Made by a program: the position numbers and the translations under genes
Assembly (NCBI GenBank): GCA_905214875.1
Contig: CAJMNR010000033.1
Coordinates: forward strand, 1 to 42,839
Direction of reading: 5' to 3'
Origin: an uncultured bacterium
GTDB lineage: Bacteria > Bacillota > Clostridia > Lachnospirales > Lachnospiraceae
DNA length: 42,839 nt
The notes under the pieces: model-generated
Databases searched by the model: none
Seen by the model: the letters and a program-made list of their open reading frames with translations, nothing else
What the model was told of the DNA's origin: nothing
In this document: positions 33,169 through 41,275 of the stretch, one piece after another
Layout of the letters: every line of letters starts with the position of its first letter
Position numbering within the stretch: position 1 is the first letter of the stretch

Positions 33169-33882
33169 ATGAGCAAATACGACGAGCTACATGCACTATT
33201 TAAGACATTAGATAATCAATCTCAGATTTATCTGGAAAAGTATTTCAAAGAAGCTCCCGATTGGCTTTATGACTCCATACAAATTGTAAATTATCCAAAT
33301 AATTATACTTTTATTGAGCAAGGGTCCAAGATAGAGAGCATTACAATTCTTATCAAAGGAATCGTAAAGGGGACCGATTATCCTATTCTCGGAGCAATGT
33401 ATGATTTTATGTGGTTTAAATCAGTACAAACCTTTGGGGCATTAGAGTATTTTTCTGAGGAACCAGTTTTTAATGCAACATTGATGACTGCATGTCCATG
33501 TACCATGCTCTTAATCCCAATGACAGTGTATATAAGATGGATACAATCAGATCAAAATGCCATGCATATAGATGCTTGTATGACGACTAAACAGCTTCTA
33601 TATGAGATTCGCCGTGAACGTGTCTATATCTTTATGCAAGGTACAGAACGCCTTACGTACTTTTTAATTCTGTATTATAAACAGTTCGCGAAAAATGGCA
33701 TATGTAATATTCGATTAACAAGGCAGGAGATTTCCGATAGCACGGGATTAAGTATTCGAACGGTAAACCGAAGCCTTACGACTTTGTTAGAAAATAATTG
33801 TCTTAGAAAGTCCGGAAATAACCTTATGATTCAAAGAGAACAGTATGATAATTTAAAAGAAATGTTAGTAGACATTTTATAA
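33169..33882 (+). CDS. Crp/Fnr-family transcriptional regulator
   Basis: This 237-residue protein has an N-terminal cupin-like effector domain at about 30-140 and a C-terminal winged helix at about 150-230 (RLTRQEISDSTGLSIRTVNR is the recognition segment). The N-terminus lacks a clear Fnr cysteine array, and the cAMP-binding residues are not evident, so the effector is unknown. CAGGAG precedes the ATG. It follows the BMP lipoprotein gene by 25 bp and ends with a perfect terminator, so the two form a unit. A role in regulating nucleoside uptake or use is inference from the neighbour. Confidence 0.85.
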   Translation: MSKYDELHALFKTLDNQSQIYLEKYFKEAPDWLYDSIQIVNYPNNYTFIEQGSKIESITILIKGIVKGTDYPILGAMYDFMWFKSVQTFGALEYFSEEPVFNATLMTACPCTMLLIPMTVYIRWIQSDQNAMHIDACMTTKQLLYEIRRERVYIFMQGTERLTYFLILYYKQFAKNGICNIRLTRQEISDSTGLSIRTVNRSLTTLLENNCLRKSGNNLMIQREQYDNLKEMLVDIL

Positions 33883-33901
33883 TTTCATCAATAATTGTAA
33901 C

Positions 33902-33933
33902 AAAAAAGTCACTGTGAGAACAGTGACTTTTTT
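33902..33933. terminator. Intrinsic terminator after the Crp/Fnr gene
   Basis: AAAAAAGTCACTGT pairs perfectly with ACAGTGACTTTTTT around GAGA. Its symmetry allows use in both directions. Confidence 0.93.
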
Positions 33934-34127
33934 GTATATAAAATTGTGTAATTTTGCTTAACTCTATGGCTATAATGCCACAATGATAGAAATTTTAAAC
34001 ACACATTCAAGTGCAGTTGAAACCATGAGTATACAGTGGAGAGAAAGGAAAAAGGCTGATTTCTTGAAAAAATGAAAAATATATTTGATTGTAAGATTTA
34101 AGTGTGCTAAGATTAATTATAACTATA

Positions 34128-34290
34128 TAGCGCACTGGTTGGGCAGAGATGTCCATTAAAAGGGAAAGGGGTGAAAATCCTCTACAGCAACCTCTACTGT
34201 AATAGATGACGAGAAAGTGATATGCCACTGTAGGTAACTATGGGAAGGTACTTTCGAGGATGACTCTTAAGTCAGGAGACCTGCCTTTGC
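34128..34290 (+). promoter_or_regulatory. Cobalamin riboswitch aptamer
   Basis: The conserved cobalamin-riboswitch blocks occur in order: GGTTGGGC, GTGAAAATCCTCTACAGC, CTCTACTGTAA, GATGACGAGAA, GCCACTG, GGGAAGGT, and the B12-box region GACTCTTAAGTCAGGAGACC followed by TGCC. Spacing and order fit a complete aptamer. It lies upstream of a terminator at 34387 and the secreted protein at 34568, so adenosyl- or methylcobalamin is expected to lower that gene's expression. Confidence 0.95.
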
Positions 34291-34386
34291 ATTGAAATAG
34301 TTCTTGGGTATTGGAGAACGAATTATAAAAACGAATGACAGGATAGTTGCATTTGAACATCTATTTTGTGATTTGTTATTTTTATT

Positions 34387-34424
34387 GCCCTTATCTAGGA
34401 ATTAAGATAAGGGCATTTTTATTT
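34387..34424 (+). terminator. Riboswitch expression-platform terminator
   Basis: GCCCTTATCT (34387-34396) pairs perfectly with AGATAAGGGC (34405-34414), then ATTTTTATTT. It lies about 100 nt after the aptamer and before the coding gene, so control is probably by transcription termination. Confidence 0.88.
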
Positions 34425-34425
34425 C

Positions 34426-34514
34426 CGCGGGCAACGAGCCAAAGTCCTGCTTGCATGACCTTGGCGAATGCCGCGATAACGAGAGAAACTCGCAGAGCGT
34501 GTTTCTTCTCGTTG
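34426..34514 (+). repeat. Structured 89-nt repeat R1, copy 2
   Basis: It is 88/89 identical to 17747-17835; the single change (A for C at the CGAATGCC position) falls in an unpaired base. It begins 2 nt after the riboswitch terminator tail and ends 53 nt before the start codon, the same spacing as copy 1. Any transcript that escapes the riboswitch terminator carries it in the 5' leader. Confidence 0.78.
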
Positions 34515-34567
34515 GAAATAGTTTTCTGCGAATACCTTTTTAATTACAAAAAAAAGGAGAAAGAAAA

Positions 34568-36397
34568 ATGAGAAGTATTAAACGTAACATTTGTATGATG
34601 TTGGCTTGTGTGATGATGCTTGTAAGCGTCTTAGGAGTTACACCTATTGAGGTGCATGCTGCTGAAGTAAGTACTATTGATTCAGCGAAGCTAAAAGAGA
34701 ATATTGCAACATCATATTATGGAGCTACAGATCCATGGAAGGTCATTGAAGTAGCTGCCTATGGAAAAGCAGGGGAATTAACGAATAAGGAAACATTTTT
34801 AGAAGAGGCTGTGGCAGTTGTAAAAGATGAGAGTTCTTATGCTACGGATTTAGAAAAATATATTATAGCGGTAAGTGCATTAGGAATTGACGCTACAAAG
34901 ATTCCAGACGGAGAATCTACTGTAGATGCGATTGCAGCACTTGGAAAATTTGACTTTGATAATTTGTCTTCTAATGCTATTATCTTTGCAATTAATGCGT
35001 ATGATGCCGGAGAGTATGCAGTAGATAAAAATGCAGTTCAGACAAAAGAAGAACTAATTGAACTTTTACTTGCGGACCAAAAGACAGACGGTGGATGGGC
35101 ATTCTTTGGAAGTACTGGAGATATTGATCTTACAGCAATGGCATTACATGCGCTTGCTCCATATTACCTTGCAAAAGATGCAAGTAGCGCAGGTATTACA
35201 GAACAAAATTATGCAGCAGTAAAGAGTGCGGTTGAACGAGGAATCACAATGCTTTCAGAAGCACAGGCAGCCGATGGAACATTTATAAGTTATGGTTCGG
35301 CAAATGCCAACTCCTGTGCCATGGTAGTAACAGCATTATCAGCATTAGGAATTGATGCAGATACAGATGAACGATTTGTAAAAGCAAGCGGTAGTGCATA
35401 TAGTGGATTACTTATGTTTGCATCCTCCGACCTTGATGGTTTCTTATGGGTGCTCACTGATAATAAAGCCAATGCAATGGCTACAGAACAGGCATTTCGT
35501 GCTATTGTTTCTTATGATCGATTTGTAGAAGACGGAAAAGCCTTTAATATCTATCAGTTTGGAAAATTAACAAGCGATGATACAGAGGCACCAGTTGTAA
35601 CGCCAACGGTAAAACCGGAAGATACACCAAGCGAGACTCCACAAGAGACAGAACATCCAACAACAACAGAACAGCCAGTTGTGACACAAAAGCCGACAAC
35701 AACAGTTAAACCAGTTGTGACACAAAAGCCAACTACAACAGTTAAACCAGTTGTGACAACAAAGCCTACGGCAACAGTTAAACCAACGGTAAAACCTACA
35801 ACAAAACCTGTTACAAAGCCAGCGAAAGTAACGTCATTAAAGTCTAAAAAACAGACAACGACTAAAGTGACACTATCATGGAAAAAAGTTTCTGGTGCAA
35901 AAGGTTATCAAGTTTATGTATACAATACAAAGAAAAAGAAATATGAATGTGTAAAAACAATAAATACGAATACAGCTTCTTATACAGTTAGCAAGGTTGG
36001 TGGAAAAAGCCTTGCAGCAGGTACCACATATAAAGTAAAAGTACGTGCCTATAAAGTGGTAAATGGAAAGAAAGTATATGGAAGTTATTCTAACGTCTTA
36101 ACAACAGCAACTAAAACAAAAGCTCCTACACTTACGGTTAAGGCAGCTAAGAAAAAAGCAAATCTTAGCTGGAAGAAGGTAAGTGGAGCAAACGGATATG
36201 AAGTATATATGTCTACAAAGAAAACGTCTGGATATAAAAAGGTTACTACAATTAAAAAATCATCTACTGTAAAATATACAAAAACAAAATTGAAATCCAA
36301 AAAGAAATATTATTTCAAAGTAAGAGCGTATAAAACAGTAAATGGAAAGAAAGTTTATAGCGCTTACAGTACTGTGAAAGTAGTGAAAGTAAAGTAA
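34568..36397 (+). CDS. Secreted alpha/alpha-barrel (prenyltransferase/squalene-cyclase-like) protein with Fn3 domains
   Basis: This 609-residue protein has a signal peptide (about 1-32, ending VHA-AE). An alpha-helical repeat domain at about 35-335 carries a squalene-cyclase/prenyltransferase-type motif (QKTDGGWAFFGSTGDIDLTA). A Thr/Pro/Val-rich linker (TTTVKPVVTQKP repeats, about 340-420) follows, then two fibronectin III-like domains (about 423-510 and 515-609) with very basic surfaces. The same helical fold forms the cobalamin-binding half of intrinsic factor and transcobalamin. Bacterial relatives under B12 riboswitches have been noted, usually with DUF4430, which is absent here. A cobalamin riboswitch plus terminator control the gene. 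I infer an extracellular cobalamin- or corrinoid-capturing role. It has no sortase signal, so it may be free or bind the wall through the basic Fn3 domains. Confidence 0.82.
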   Translation: MRSIKRNICMMLACVMMLVSVLGVTPIEVHAAEVSTIDSAKLKENIATSYYGATDPWKVIEVAAYGKAGELTNKETFLEEAVAVVKDESSYATDLEKYIIAVSALGIDATKIPDGESTVDAIAALGKFDFDNLSSNAIIFAINAYDAGEYAVDKNAVQTKEELIELLLADQKTDGGWAFFGSTGDIDLTAMALHALAPYYLAKDASSAGITEQNYAAVKSAVERGITMLSEAQAADGTFISYGSANANSCAMVVTALSALGIDADTDERFVKASGSAYSGLLMFASSDLDGFLWVLTDNKANAMATEQAFRAIVSYDRFVEDGKAFNIYQFGKLTSDDTEAPVVTPTVKPEDTPSETPQETEHPTTTEQPVVTQKPTTTVKPVVTQKPTTTVKPVVTTKPTATVKPTVKPTTKPVTKPAKVTSLKSKKQTTTKVTLSWKKVSGAKGYQVYVYNTKKKKYECVKTINTNTASYTVSKVGGKSLAAGTTYKVKVRAYKVVNGKKVYGSYSNVLTTATKTKAPTLTVKAAKKKANLSWKKVSGANGYEVYMSTKKTSGYKKVTTIKKSSTVKYTKTKLKSKKKYYFKVRAYKTVNGKKVYSAYSTVKVVKVK

Positions 36398-36407
36398 GAA
36401 GCTAAAA

Positions 36408-36457
36408 AAGCAAGAGAATTTCGATGCAATAGATGGAAATTCTCTTGCTTTTCTTTT
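36408..36457 (+). terminator. Intrinsic terminator
   Basis: AAGCAAGAGAATTTC (36408-36422) pairs perfectly over 15 bp with GAAATTCTCTTGCTT (36436-36450), then TTCTTTTATT. It ends the secreted-protein transcript. Confidence 0.93.
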
Positions 36458-36480
36458 ATTCTATAGATAGGTGCACAATA

Positions 36481-36714
36481 CGAAAACGAAGAAAAGTTTT
36501 ATTCCCTCTTGGAAGAGGAATCAACTTTTCGATCGAGAGTTCAAATATTGAGCAGTTGTATCAAAGAGTATTAGACAATCATGTAAAATTATATAGAGAA
36601 ATGAAATCTTCCGTATATATGGCAGGAGAAAATGTAATTGAGCAGAAGGAATTCTTAGTACAAGATCCCGATGGATACCTTTTAAGATTTACAAAGCAAT
36701 CATCAAAAGAATAA
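36481..36714 (+). pseudogene. VOC-family (glyoxalase/bleomycin resistance-like) gene lacking its 5' part
   Basis: The frame encodes the C-terminal half of a VOC domain: PLGRGINFSIESSNIEQLYQ, then LYREMK, and QKEFLVQDPDGYLLRF, the usual family ending. Intact members are about 120-135 residues. Here only about 75 recognisable residues remain, and the frame begins inside the terminator of the previous gene. There is no ribosome site. The missing N-terminal half carries one metal-binding strand, so a functional product is unlikely. Confidence 0.7.
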
Positions 36715-36735
36715 AATCAAATGGAGGAAGAAAGT

Positions 36736-37509
36736 ATGAAGTTTAAGAAAGTAACAGCAGTATATTTTTCAGCAACCGGAACGAACAAAACAACAGTTTG
36801 TACCATTGCGAGCGGTATAAGTGAAACTTATGACATAATGGATTTGACCAAATATGATTCTATTAAGGAAGAAAAAGAATTTTTAGAGGATGAGATTGTC
36901 GTAATAGGTGCACCAGTATATGCGGGAAGAATATATGAGGGAGCCTTACATAGATTTTTGAATTTACGTGGAAATAACACTCCTTGTGTGATCACAGCTA
37001 CTTACGGAAACAGACATTATGATGATGCGTTATTAGAGTTAAAAGTCTTTATGGAAAACCAGGGATTTATTCCGATTGCGGCAGCGGCGACAATTGGAGA
37101 GCATACATATGGAAGCATTCAAGTGGGAAGACCGGATAAAGATGATCAAGAAGAGGATTTACAGTTTGCCAAAAAAGTCGTGGAGAAAATTGAAAGTAAT
37201 TCTGTTTTTGATAAGCTTGAAGTTCCAGGAAATTATCCATATAGAGAGGGTGGAACAGGAGGCGTTTTCCGTCCATTGACGCTTGATTCTTGTAATCGAT
37301 GTGGACTATGTGCATCGGCTTGTCCAGAAGGTGCAATCTCACTTGATGATTGCAAAACAATCGATAATGATAAATGTATTGCGTGTTTTCGTTGCATTCG
37401 TATTTGTCCAAAACATGCAAAGAATATGGATACACCAGAATATAATGATTTTGCAGAAAAATTTTCAATAAAATTGTCTAAAAAACGAAAAAATGAGTAT
37501 TATCTATAA
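36736..37509 (+). CDS. EFR1-family flavodoxin-ferredoxin
   Basis: This 257-residue protein has an N-terminal flavodoxin-like domain (FMN phosphate loop SATGTNKTT at about 12-20, and GAPVYAGRI at 59-66). Two 4Fe-4S clusters follow, bound by Cys186, Cys189, Cys192, Cys196 and Cys214, Cys217, Cys220, Cys224. The EFR1 (ferrodoxin) type combines FMN and two clusters for low-potential electron transfer in anaerobes. The start at 36736 follows GGAGGAAGAAAGT; the earlier ATG at 36724 lies inside that site. It precedes a cysteine-desulfidase-family gene by about 100 bp. Whether it serves that enzyme or a general redox pool is unknown. Confidence 0.92.
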   Translation: MKFKKVTAVYFSATGTNKTTVCTIASGISETYDIMDLTKYDSIKEEKEFLEDEIVVIGAPVYAGRIYEGALHRFLNLRGNNTPCVITATYGNRHYDDALLELKVFMENQGFIPIAAAATIGEHTYGSIQVGRPDKDDQEEDLQFAKKVVEKIESNSVFDKLEVPGNYPYREGGTGGVFRPLTLDSCNRCGLCASACPEGAISLDDCKTIDNDKCIACFRCIRICPKHAKNMDTPEYNDFAEKFSIKLSKKRKNEYYL

Positions 37510-37612
37510 GCTATAAAACGTTGCCAATGTTGGAAATTGTCTATTCTTGACGAATAATAATATTACTGATATGATTAGTAATATTATTAGAGAAGAATCG
37601 GGGGTAACTTAT

Positions 37613-38899
37613 ATGGACAAACGCAATTATGATAATTATATTAAGATTTTAGAATACGAATTAGTACCGGCGCTTGGATGTACAGAACCTATTGCAATTG
37701 CTTATGCAGCAGCAAAAGCCCATGAGATTCTAGGTATATTTCCAGAGCATGTAAGTTTATGTTGCAGTGGAAATATTATCAAAAATGTAAAAGGAGTCGT
37801 TGTTCCTAATTCTGGCGGACTTCGTGGTATCGATGTGGCAGCAACACTTGGAATTGTTGGTGGAGATGCATCTAGAGAATTAGAAGTATTAGAAGATGTC
37901 ACAGAGGAACATATTGAAAAGACAAAAGAATTAGTCGCAAATGGATTCTGCAGCTGCAAGCTACAAGAAGAGGTGGAAAACTTATATATTGTAGCAAGGG
38001 TAGAAGCACAGGGACATTATGCAGAAGTAACCATTATCAACCGACATACGCTAATTCAAAAAATTGAAAAAGATGGCGAAGTTCTATACGACCATAAGTT
38101 AGAACCGGAGTCTCCGAAAAATATAGATAAATCAATACTAAATATCGAAGACATTATAGCATTTGCCAATGAAGTAAAAATGGAAGACATCCGTGAGGTC
38201 ATTGGTCAGCAAATTCGATTGAATCAGGCTATATCCGACGAAGGATTGTCAAATCCATATGGTGCACAAGTTGGACGTACTTTGTTAGAGACATACGGCA
38301 ATGACGTAATGACTCGTGCAAGAGCAAAGGCAGCAGCAGGATCAGACGCAAGAATGGGTGGCTGTTCCCTTCCAGTAGTGATAAATTCTGGCAGTGGTAA
38401 TCAGGGAATGACAGTTTCATTACCTGTTATTGAATTCGCCATGGAATTAGGGGTATCAGAAGAAACGTTATACCGTGCTCTTGTAGTAAGCAATCTTGTT
38501 GCCATTCATCAGAAAAAATATATCGGAAGCCTTTCCGCATATTGTGGTGCAGTAAGTGCAGCATGTGGTGCTGGTGCAGGGATAACTTATTTATATGGTG
38601 GAACGATAGAAGATATTAGCAATACGATTACAAATACGATTGCAAATGTAGGTGGAATTGTGTGCGATGGTGCCAAATCTTCTTGTGCTGCTAAAATAGC
38701 TTCTTCAGTGGAAGCGGCAATTCTAGCTCATAATATGGGAAGAAAGAAGCGTTGCTTTAAACCAGGAGAAGGAATCGTACAGGAAAATGTGGAAGACACA
38801 ATTCGAAGCATTGGCTATATAGGACGTGTAGGAATGAAGAATACTGACACAGAAATTTTAAATATCATGATTAATCGTGTCAATGTAAAAGATTCATAA
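37613..38899 (+). CDS. L-cysteine desulfidase / serine dehydratase-alpha family protein (UPF0597, YhaM-like)
   Basis: This 428-residue protein carries the family N-terminal signature LVPALGCTEPIAIAYAAA, with Cys23 as the conserved cluster/catalytic position. Further Cys-rich glycine segments (SAYCGAVSAACGAGAG, CDGAKSSCAAKI) are like the Fe-S sites of serine dehydratases and CdsB-type desulfidases. Members break L-cysteine into pyruvate, ammonia and sulfide with a [4Fe-4S] cluster. The ATG at 37613 with GGGGGTAAC upstream is preferred; the frame opens at 37547 without a ribosome site. The length is typical. It ends at a strong bidirectional terminator shared with the converging GntR gene. Confidence 0.88.
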   Translation: MDKRNYDNYIKILEYELVPALGCTEPIAIAYAAAKAHEILGIFPEHVSLCCSGNIIKNVKGVVVPNSGGLRGIDVAATLGIVGGDASRELEVLEDVTEEHIEKTKELVANGFCSCKLQEEVENLYIVARVEAQGHYAEVTIINRHTLIQKIEKDGEVLYDHKLEPESPKNIDKSILNIEDIIAFANEVKMEDIREVIGQQIRLNQAISDEGLSNPYGAQVGRTLLETYGNDVMTRARAKAAAGSDARMGGCSLPVVINSGSGNQGMTVSLPVIEFAMELGVSEETLYRALVVSNLVAIHQKKYIGSLSAYCGAVSAACGAGAGITYLYGGTIEDISNTITNTIANVGGIVCDGAKSSCAAKIASSVEAAILAHNMGRKKRCFKPGEGIVQENVEDTIRSIGYIGRVGMKNTDTEILNIMINRVNVKDS

Positions 38900-38908
38900 A
38901 AAGAACTG

Positions 38909-38949
38909 AAAAAACCGAGAAACTTGCAAAGCTTGTCTCTCGGTTTTTT
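38909..38949. terminator. Bidirectional terminator
   Basis: AAAAAACCGAGA (38909-38920) pairs with TCTCGGTTTTTT (38938-38949). It sits between the converging desulfidase-family and GntR genes. Confidence 0.92.
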
Positions 38950-38954
38950 CACGT

Positions 38955-39584
38955 TTATATAGAACGGAAATCTTGTAAATCTAATTGTAAGTACTTAAGG
39001 GCACCATCGATATCTTGTTCCTTAATACAGTTCAGTATGGAAACATGATAGCGCATATCACTTGGGTTGTAATGACCATCCCATTTATCCCAGTAAAATT
39101 GGGCATATGCTCTTTTTAAGATATCCATGGATTTTTGTAATTGCCGATAGGCATATTTATTCTTGGCTAAAGAAACTAAGGCAAGATGAAAGTTGGTATT
39201 GTACTCCCAATGTTCCCATATGTTATCAACGGATTGGTTGCATAATTCATCTAATTCATAGAGTTTTTTTAAGTCTTGGTCCGTGATGTCCATATAGCAT
39301 TCTCTCAGCAGGCTGCCTTCTAAAATAGAACGAAAGTGCATGATTTCATTTGCTTCTTGACTTGTGAGGCGAATTACTTCGTATCCATATCGAGGAATAT
39401 TTCGAAGAATCTCATCGTTACAAAGAGCAATCAATGCTTCTCGCACAGGAGATTTGCTGTATCCGAATTTTATCACTAGCTCTTTTTCATTAATGATTTG
39501 CCCAGCTTTATACTCGCCGCGAATAATACCATTCAATGTCTCTTGGTACACTATGGATTTTAGACTGTTATTTTCCTTTTTCAT
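38955..39584 (-). CDS. GntR-family regulator, FadR/FCD type
   Basis: This 209-residue protein has an N-terminal GntR winged helix (about 5-70: GEYKAGQIINEKELVIKFGY, SKSPVREALIAL) and an all-helical FCD effector domain (about 80-205) with metal-type His/Asp residues. FCD members sense small organic acids or amino acids. The start at 39584 follows GGAGAATAATA; the longer frame from 39617 has no ribosome site. It diverges from the MFS-leader promoter (39673) and could control it, but it is also adjacent to the desulfidase-family gene. The direct repeat TATGGATAAAAG (39681-39692 and 39710-39721) around the promoter is a possible binding site. Neither link is proven. Confidence 0.87.
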   Translation of the reverse strand: MKKENNSLKSIVYQETLNGIIRGEYKAGQIINEKELVIKFGYSKSPVREALIALCNDEILRNIPRYGYEVIRLTSQEANEIMHFRSILEGSLLRECYMDITDQDLKKLYELDELCNQSVDNIWEHWEYNTNFHLALVSLAKNKYAYRQLQKSMDILKRAYAQFYWDKWDGHYNPSDMRYHVSILNCIKEQDIDGALKYLQLDLQDFRSI

Positions 39585-39672
39585 TATTATTCTCCGTGTA
39601 AGTAGTAGCCTAATCATAGCAAAAAGTAGGGGGATTGTAAAGACAGGCTAGTTGATATGGAAAATGGAACAG

Positions 39673-39701
39673 TTGACTAATATGGATAAAAGTGGTAATA
39701 T
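39673..39701 (+). promoter_or_regulatory. Near-consensus promoter of the leader peptide-MFS unit
   Basis: TTGACT (39673-39678), a 17-bp spacer and TAATAT (39696-39701) lie 33 bp before the leader-peptide ATG. A repeated TATGGATAAAAG overlaps the spacer and recurs just after the start region. Confidence 0.82.
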
Positions 39702-39733
39702 TTAATTATTATGGATAAAAGGAGGAAAACAGA

Positions 39734-39829
39734 ATGCTTGGTTTAGGATACACACCAATCTGCAGCAGTAGTGCATTATCAAAAACAGACAAAAATGCAC
39801 CTACACGGGACTACTGCGCGCATTTTTAG
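39734..39829 (+). CDS. 31-aa leader peptide upstream of an MFS exporter
   Basis: The ORF encodes 31 residues starting MLGLGYTPICSSSALSKTDK and ending in Asp-Tyr-Cys-Ala-His-Phe. AAAAGGAGG lies 8 nt before the ATG, one of the strongest ribosome sites in the window, and a near-consensus promoter lies just upstream. There is no signal peptide and no membrane helix. The ORF RNA can form a stem (GTGCATT 39771-39777 with AATGCAC 39794-39800; outer GCAGTA with TACTGC). CTACTGC (39811-39817) can instead pair with GCAGTAG at 39865-39871, next to a terminator at 39877. I read it as a regulatory leader whose translation controls read-through into the MFS gene. A secreted signal peptide is the alternative. 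Confidence 0.6.
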   Translation: MLGLGYTPICSSSALSKTDKNAPTRDYCAHF

Positions 39830-39876
39830 GGAAATCCAAGCTTGTTTTCTAAAAATAAATAAAAGCAGTAGCTCCT

Positions 39877-39925
39877 AAGAACATATACAATCCAGTTAAA
39901 TGGGATAGTGATATGTTCTTTTTTT
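39877..39925 (+). terminator. Terminator (attenuator) before the MFS gene
   Basis: AAGAACATAT (39877-39886) pairs perfectly with ATATGTTCTT (39911-39920), an inner ATCC/GGAT adds to the stem, and eight T follow. It lies 37 bp before the MFS start and after the leader peptide, so it must be bypassed for expression from 39673. Confidence 0.9.
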
Positions 39926-39961
39926 GTTAGAAGAATAAAAAAAGTAAGTAGGAGCGAAAAA

Positions 39962-41137
39962 ATGAAAAATATGAATAGATTTAAACGGAATATTGGATTA
40001 GAGTATCTCTTTTGTTTTGTAAGAGCATTTAATATCTCAAGTGCAATCTGGGTGTTATATATGGTGTATAAGGGACTGTCATTGTGGGAAATCGGAATTG
40101 TTGAAGGCGTATACCATCTGGCAAGTTTCTTGTTTGAAGTACCAACCGGAGCATTTGCTGATTTGCTTGGTAGAAAGACAGTCATGATATTAGGAAGAAT
40201 CTGTTCTGCCATATCCTGTATCATTCTATTGTATGCCGGTAACATCCTTGGCTTTTTATTTGGTTTTGTTCTATCCGCATTCAGCGATAATCTAAATTCT
40301 GGATCAGAAGAAGCCTTGGTTTATGACAGTATGAAGGAAATCGGAACAGAAGAGGGATATATCAAAGTAAATGGAAGGTTAAACGTACTCATAGAAGTAT
40401 CACAGGGAATGGCCACTTTTGTAGGGGGACTACTGGCGGAGTATTCGTATTTTGTCTGCTATATGATGTCAGCTGTAATTGCAATTGGTTCGTTAATTCC
40501 GCTTTCTTTTATGAAGGAGCCTCCGATTGGTTCAAAGGAAAAAAAGAAAGAGAAAGTAACCGTTAAGACTCATTTTAAGACGAGCTTTCATGTGATTAAA
40601 GAAAAACCTAAAGTAATTAAAATATTGATCTACTACCCAGTTGTGGCTGCATTTTATACAGTATTGTTTTTCTATGGGCAGCAGTATTTTGCAGAGTATG
40701 GATTTGATAAAGTAGGAATTAGTCTGATCATGTTAGGGGCGAGTGCTGTTTCTTGTATAGGATCACTATGTAGTGAATGGGCATTAGCAAGGTTTGGAGA
40801 AAAGACAAAGTATATAGCTTCGGTCATTATGGCAATTGGGATTATTCTTGTCAGCAGAAATCAGGTCGTCATATCAATGATAGGATTTGCGGCAGCAAGC
40901 TTTGTAAACTCGTTGCTATACCCAATCGAATCATCGTCATTAAACCAATTGATTCCGTCAGAACAGAGGGCAACCATTATTTCTGTAGATAGCATGTGTT
41001 TTTCCTTTGCAATGATTTGTATTTTCCCACTTAGTGGTGTGATTGCGACCGTCCTAAGTTTGCGGATTGCATTTTTGGTCCTTGGTATCGTAGAAATTGC
41101 TATGGTAGCTTTACTAATAAGAAGAAAACATAGCTAA
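39962..41137 (+). CDS. MFS transporter, probable drug or metabolite exporter
   Basis: This 391-residue protein has about 12 hydrophobic segments. The MFS motif A between helices 2 and 3 is clear (GAFADLLGRKTVMILGR, about 62-78), and the first helix follows a short basic N-terminus. A charged central loop (PPIGSKEKKKEKVTVKTHFK, about 187-206) separates the halves. GTAGGAGCG lies before the ATG; the frame opens earlier at 39908 within the terminator. It lacks features of sugar porters and resembles the small efflux-type MFS proteins of Firmicutes. Its position behind a leader peptide and terminator suggests induction by a substance that slows ribosomes. The substrate is unknown. Confidence 0.88.
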   Translation: MKNMNRFKRNIGLEYLFCFVRAFNISSAIWVLYMVYKGLSLWEIGIVEGVYHLASFLFEVPTGAFADLLGRKTVMILGRICSAISCIILLYAGNILGFLFGFVLSAFSDNLNSGSEEALVYDSMKEIGTEEGYIKVNGRLNVLIEVSQGMATFVGGLLAEYSYFVCYMMSAVIAIGSLIPLSFMKEPPIGSKEKKKEKVTVKTHFKTSFHVIKEKPKVIKILIYYPVVAAFYTVLFFYGQQYFAEYGFDKVGISLIMLGASAVSCIGSLCSEWALARFGEKTKYIASVIMAIGIILVSRNQVVISMIGFAAASFVNSLLYPIESSSLNQLIPSEQRATIISVDSMCFSFAMICIFPLSGVIATVLSLRIAFLVLGIVEIAMVALLIRRKHS

Positions 41138-41275
41138 AACAGTTTGGTTTTAGATTGGGGTTCATATTATGGGAGTTTTTAGCATATATAATATATTATG
41201 GTGTTTTTTGGATTTACGAAAAAGGGAGAATCCATTTGAATAAGGCACAATAGAGAGCTAGGAAAGGTGATAAAT

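Noticed and set aside
34347..34571. 74-codon frame between the riboswitch and the secreted protein
   Set aside because: It covers the terminator and repeat R1 and overlaps the true start; no ribosome site.
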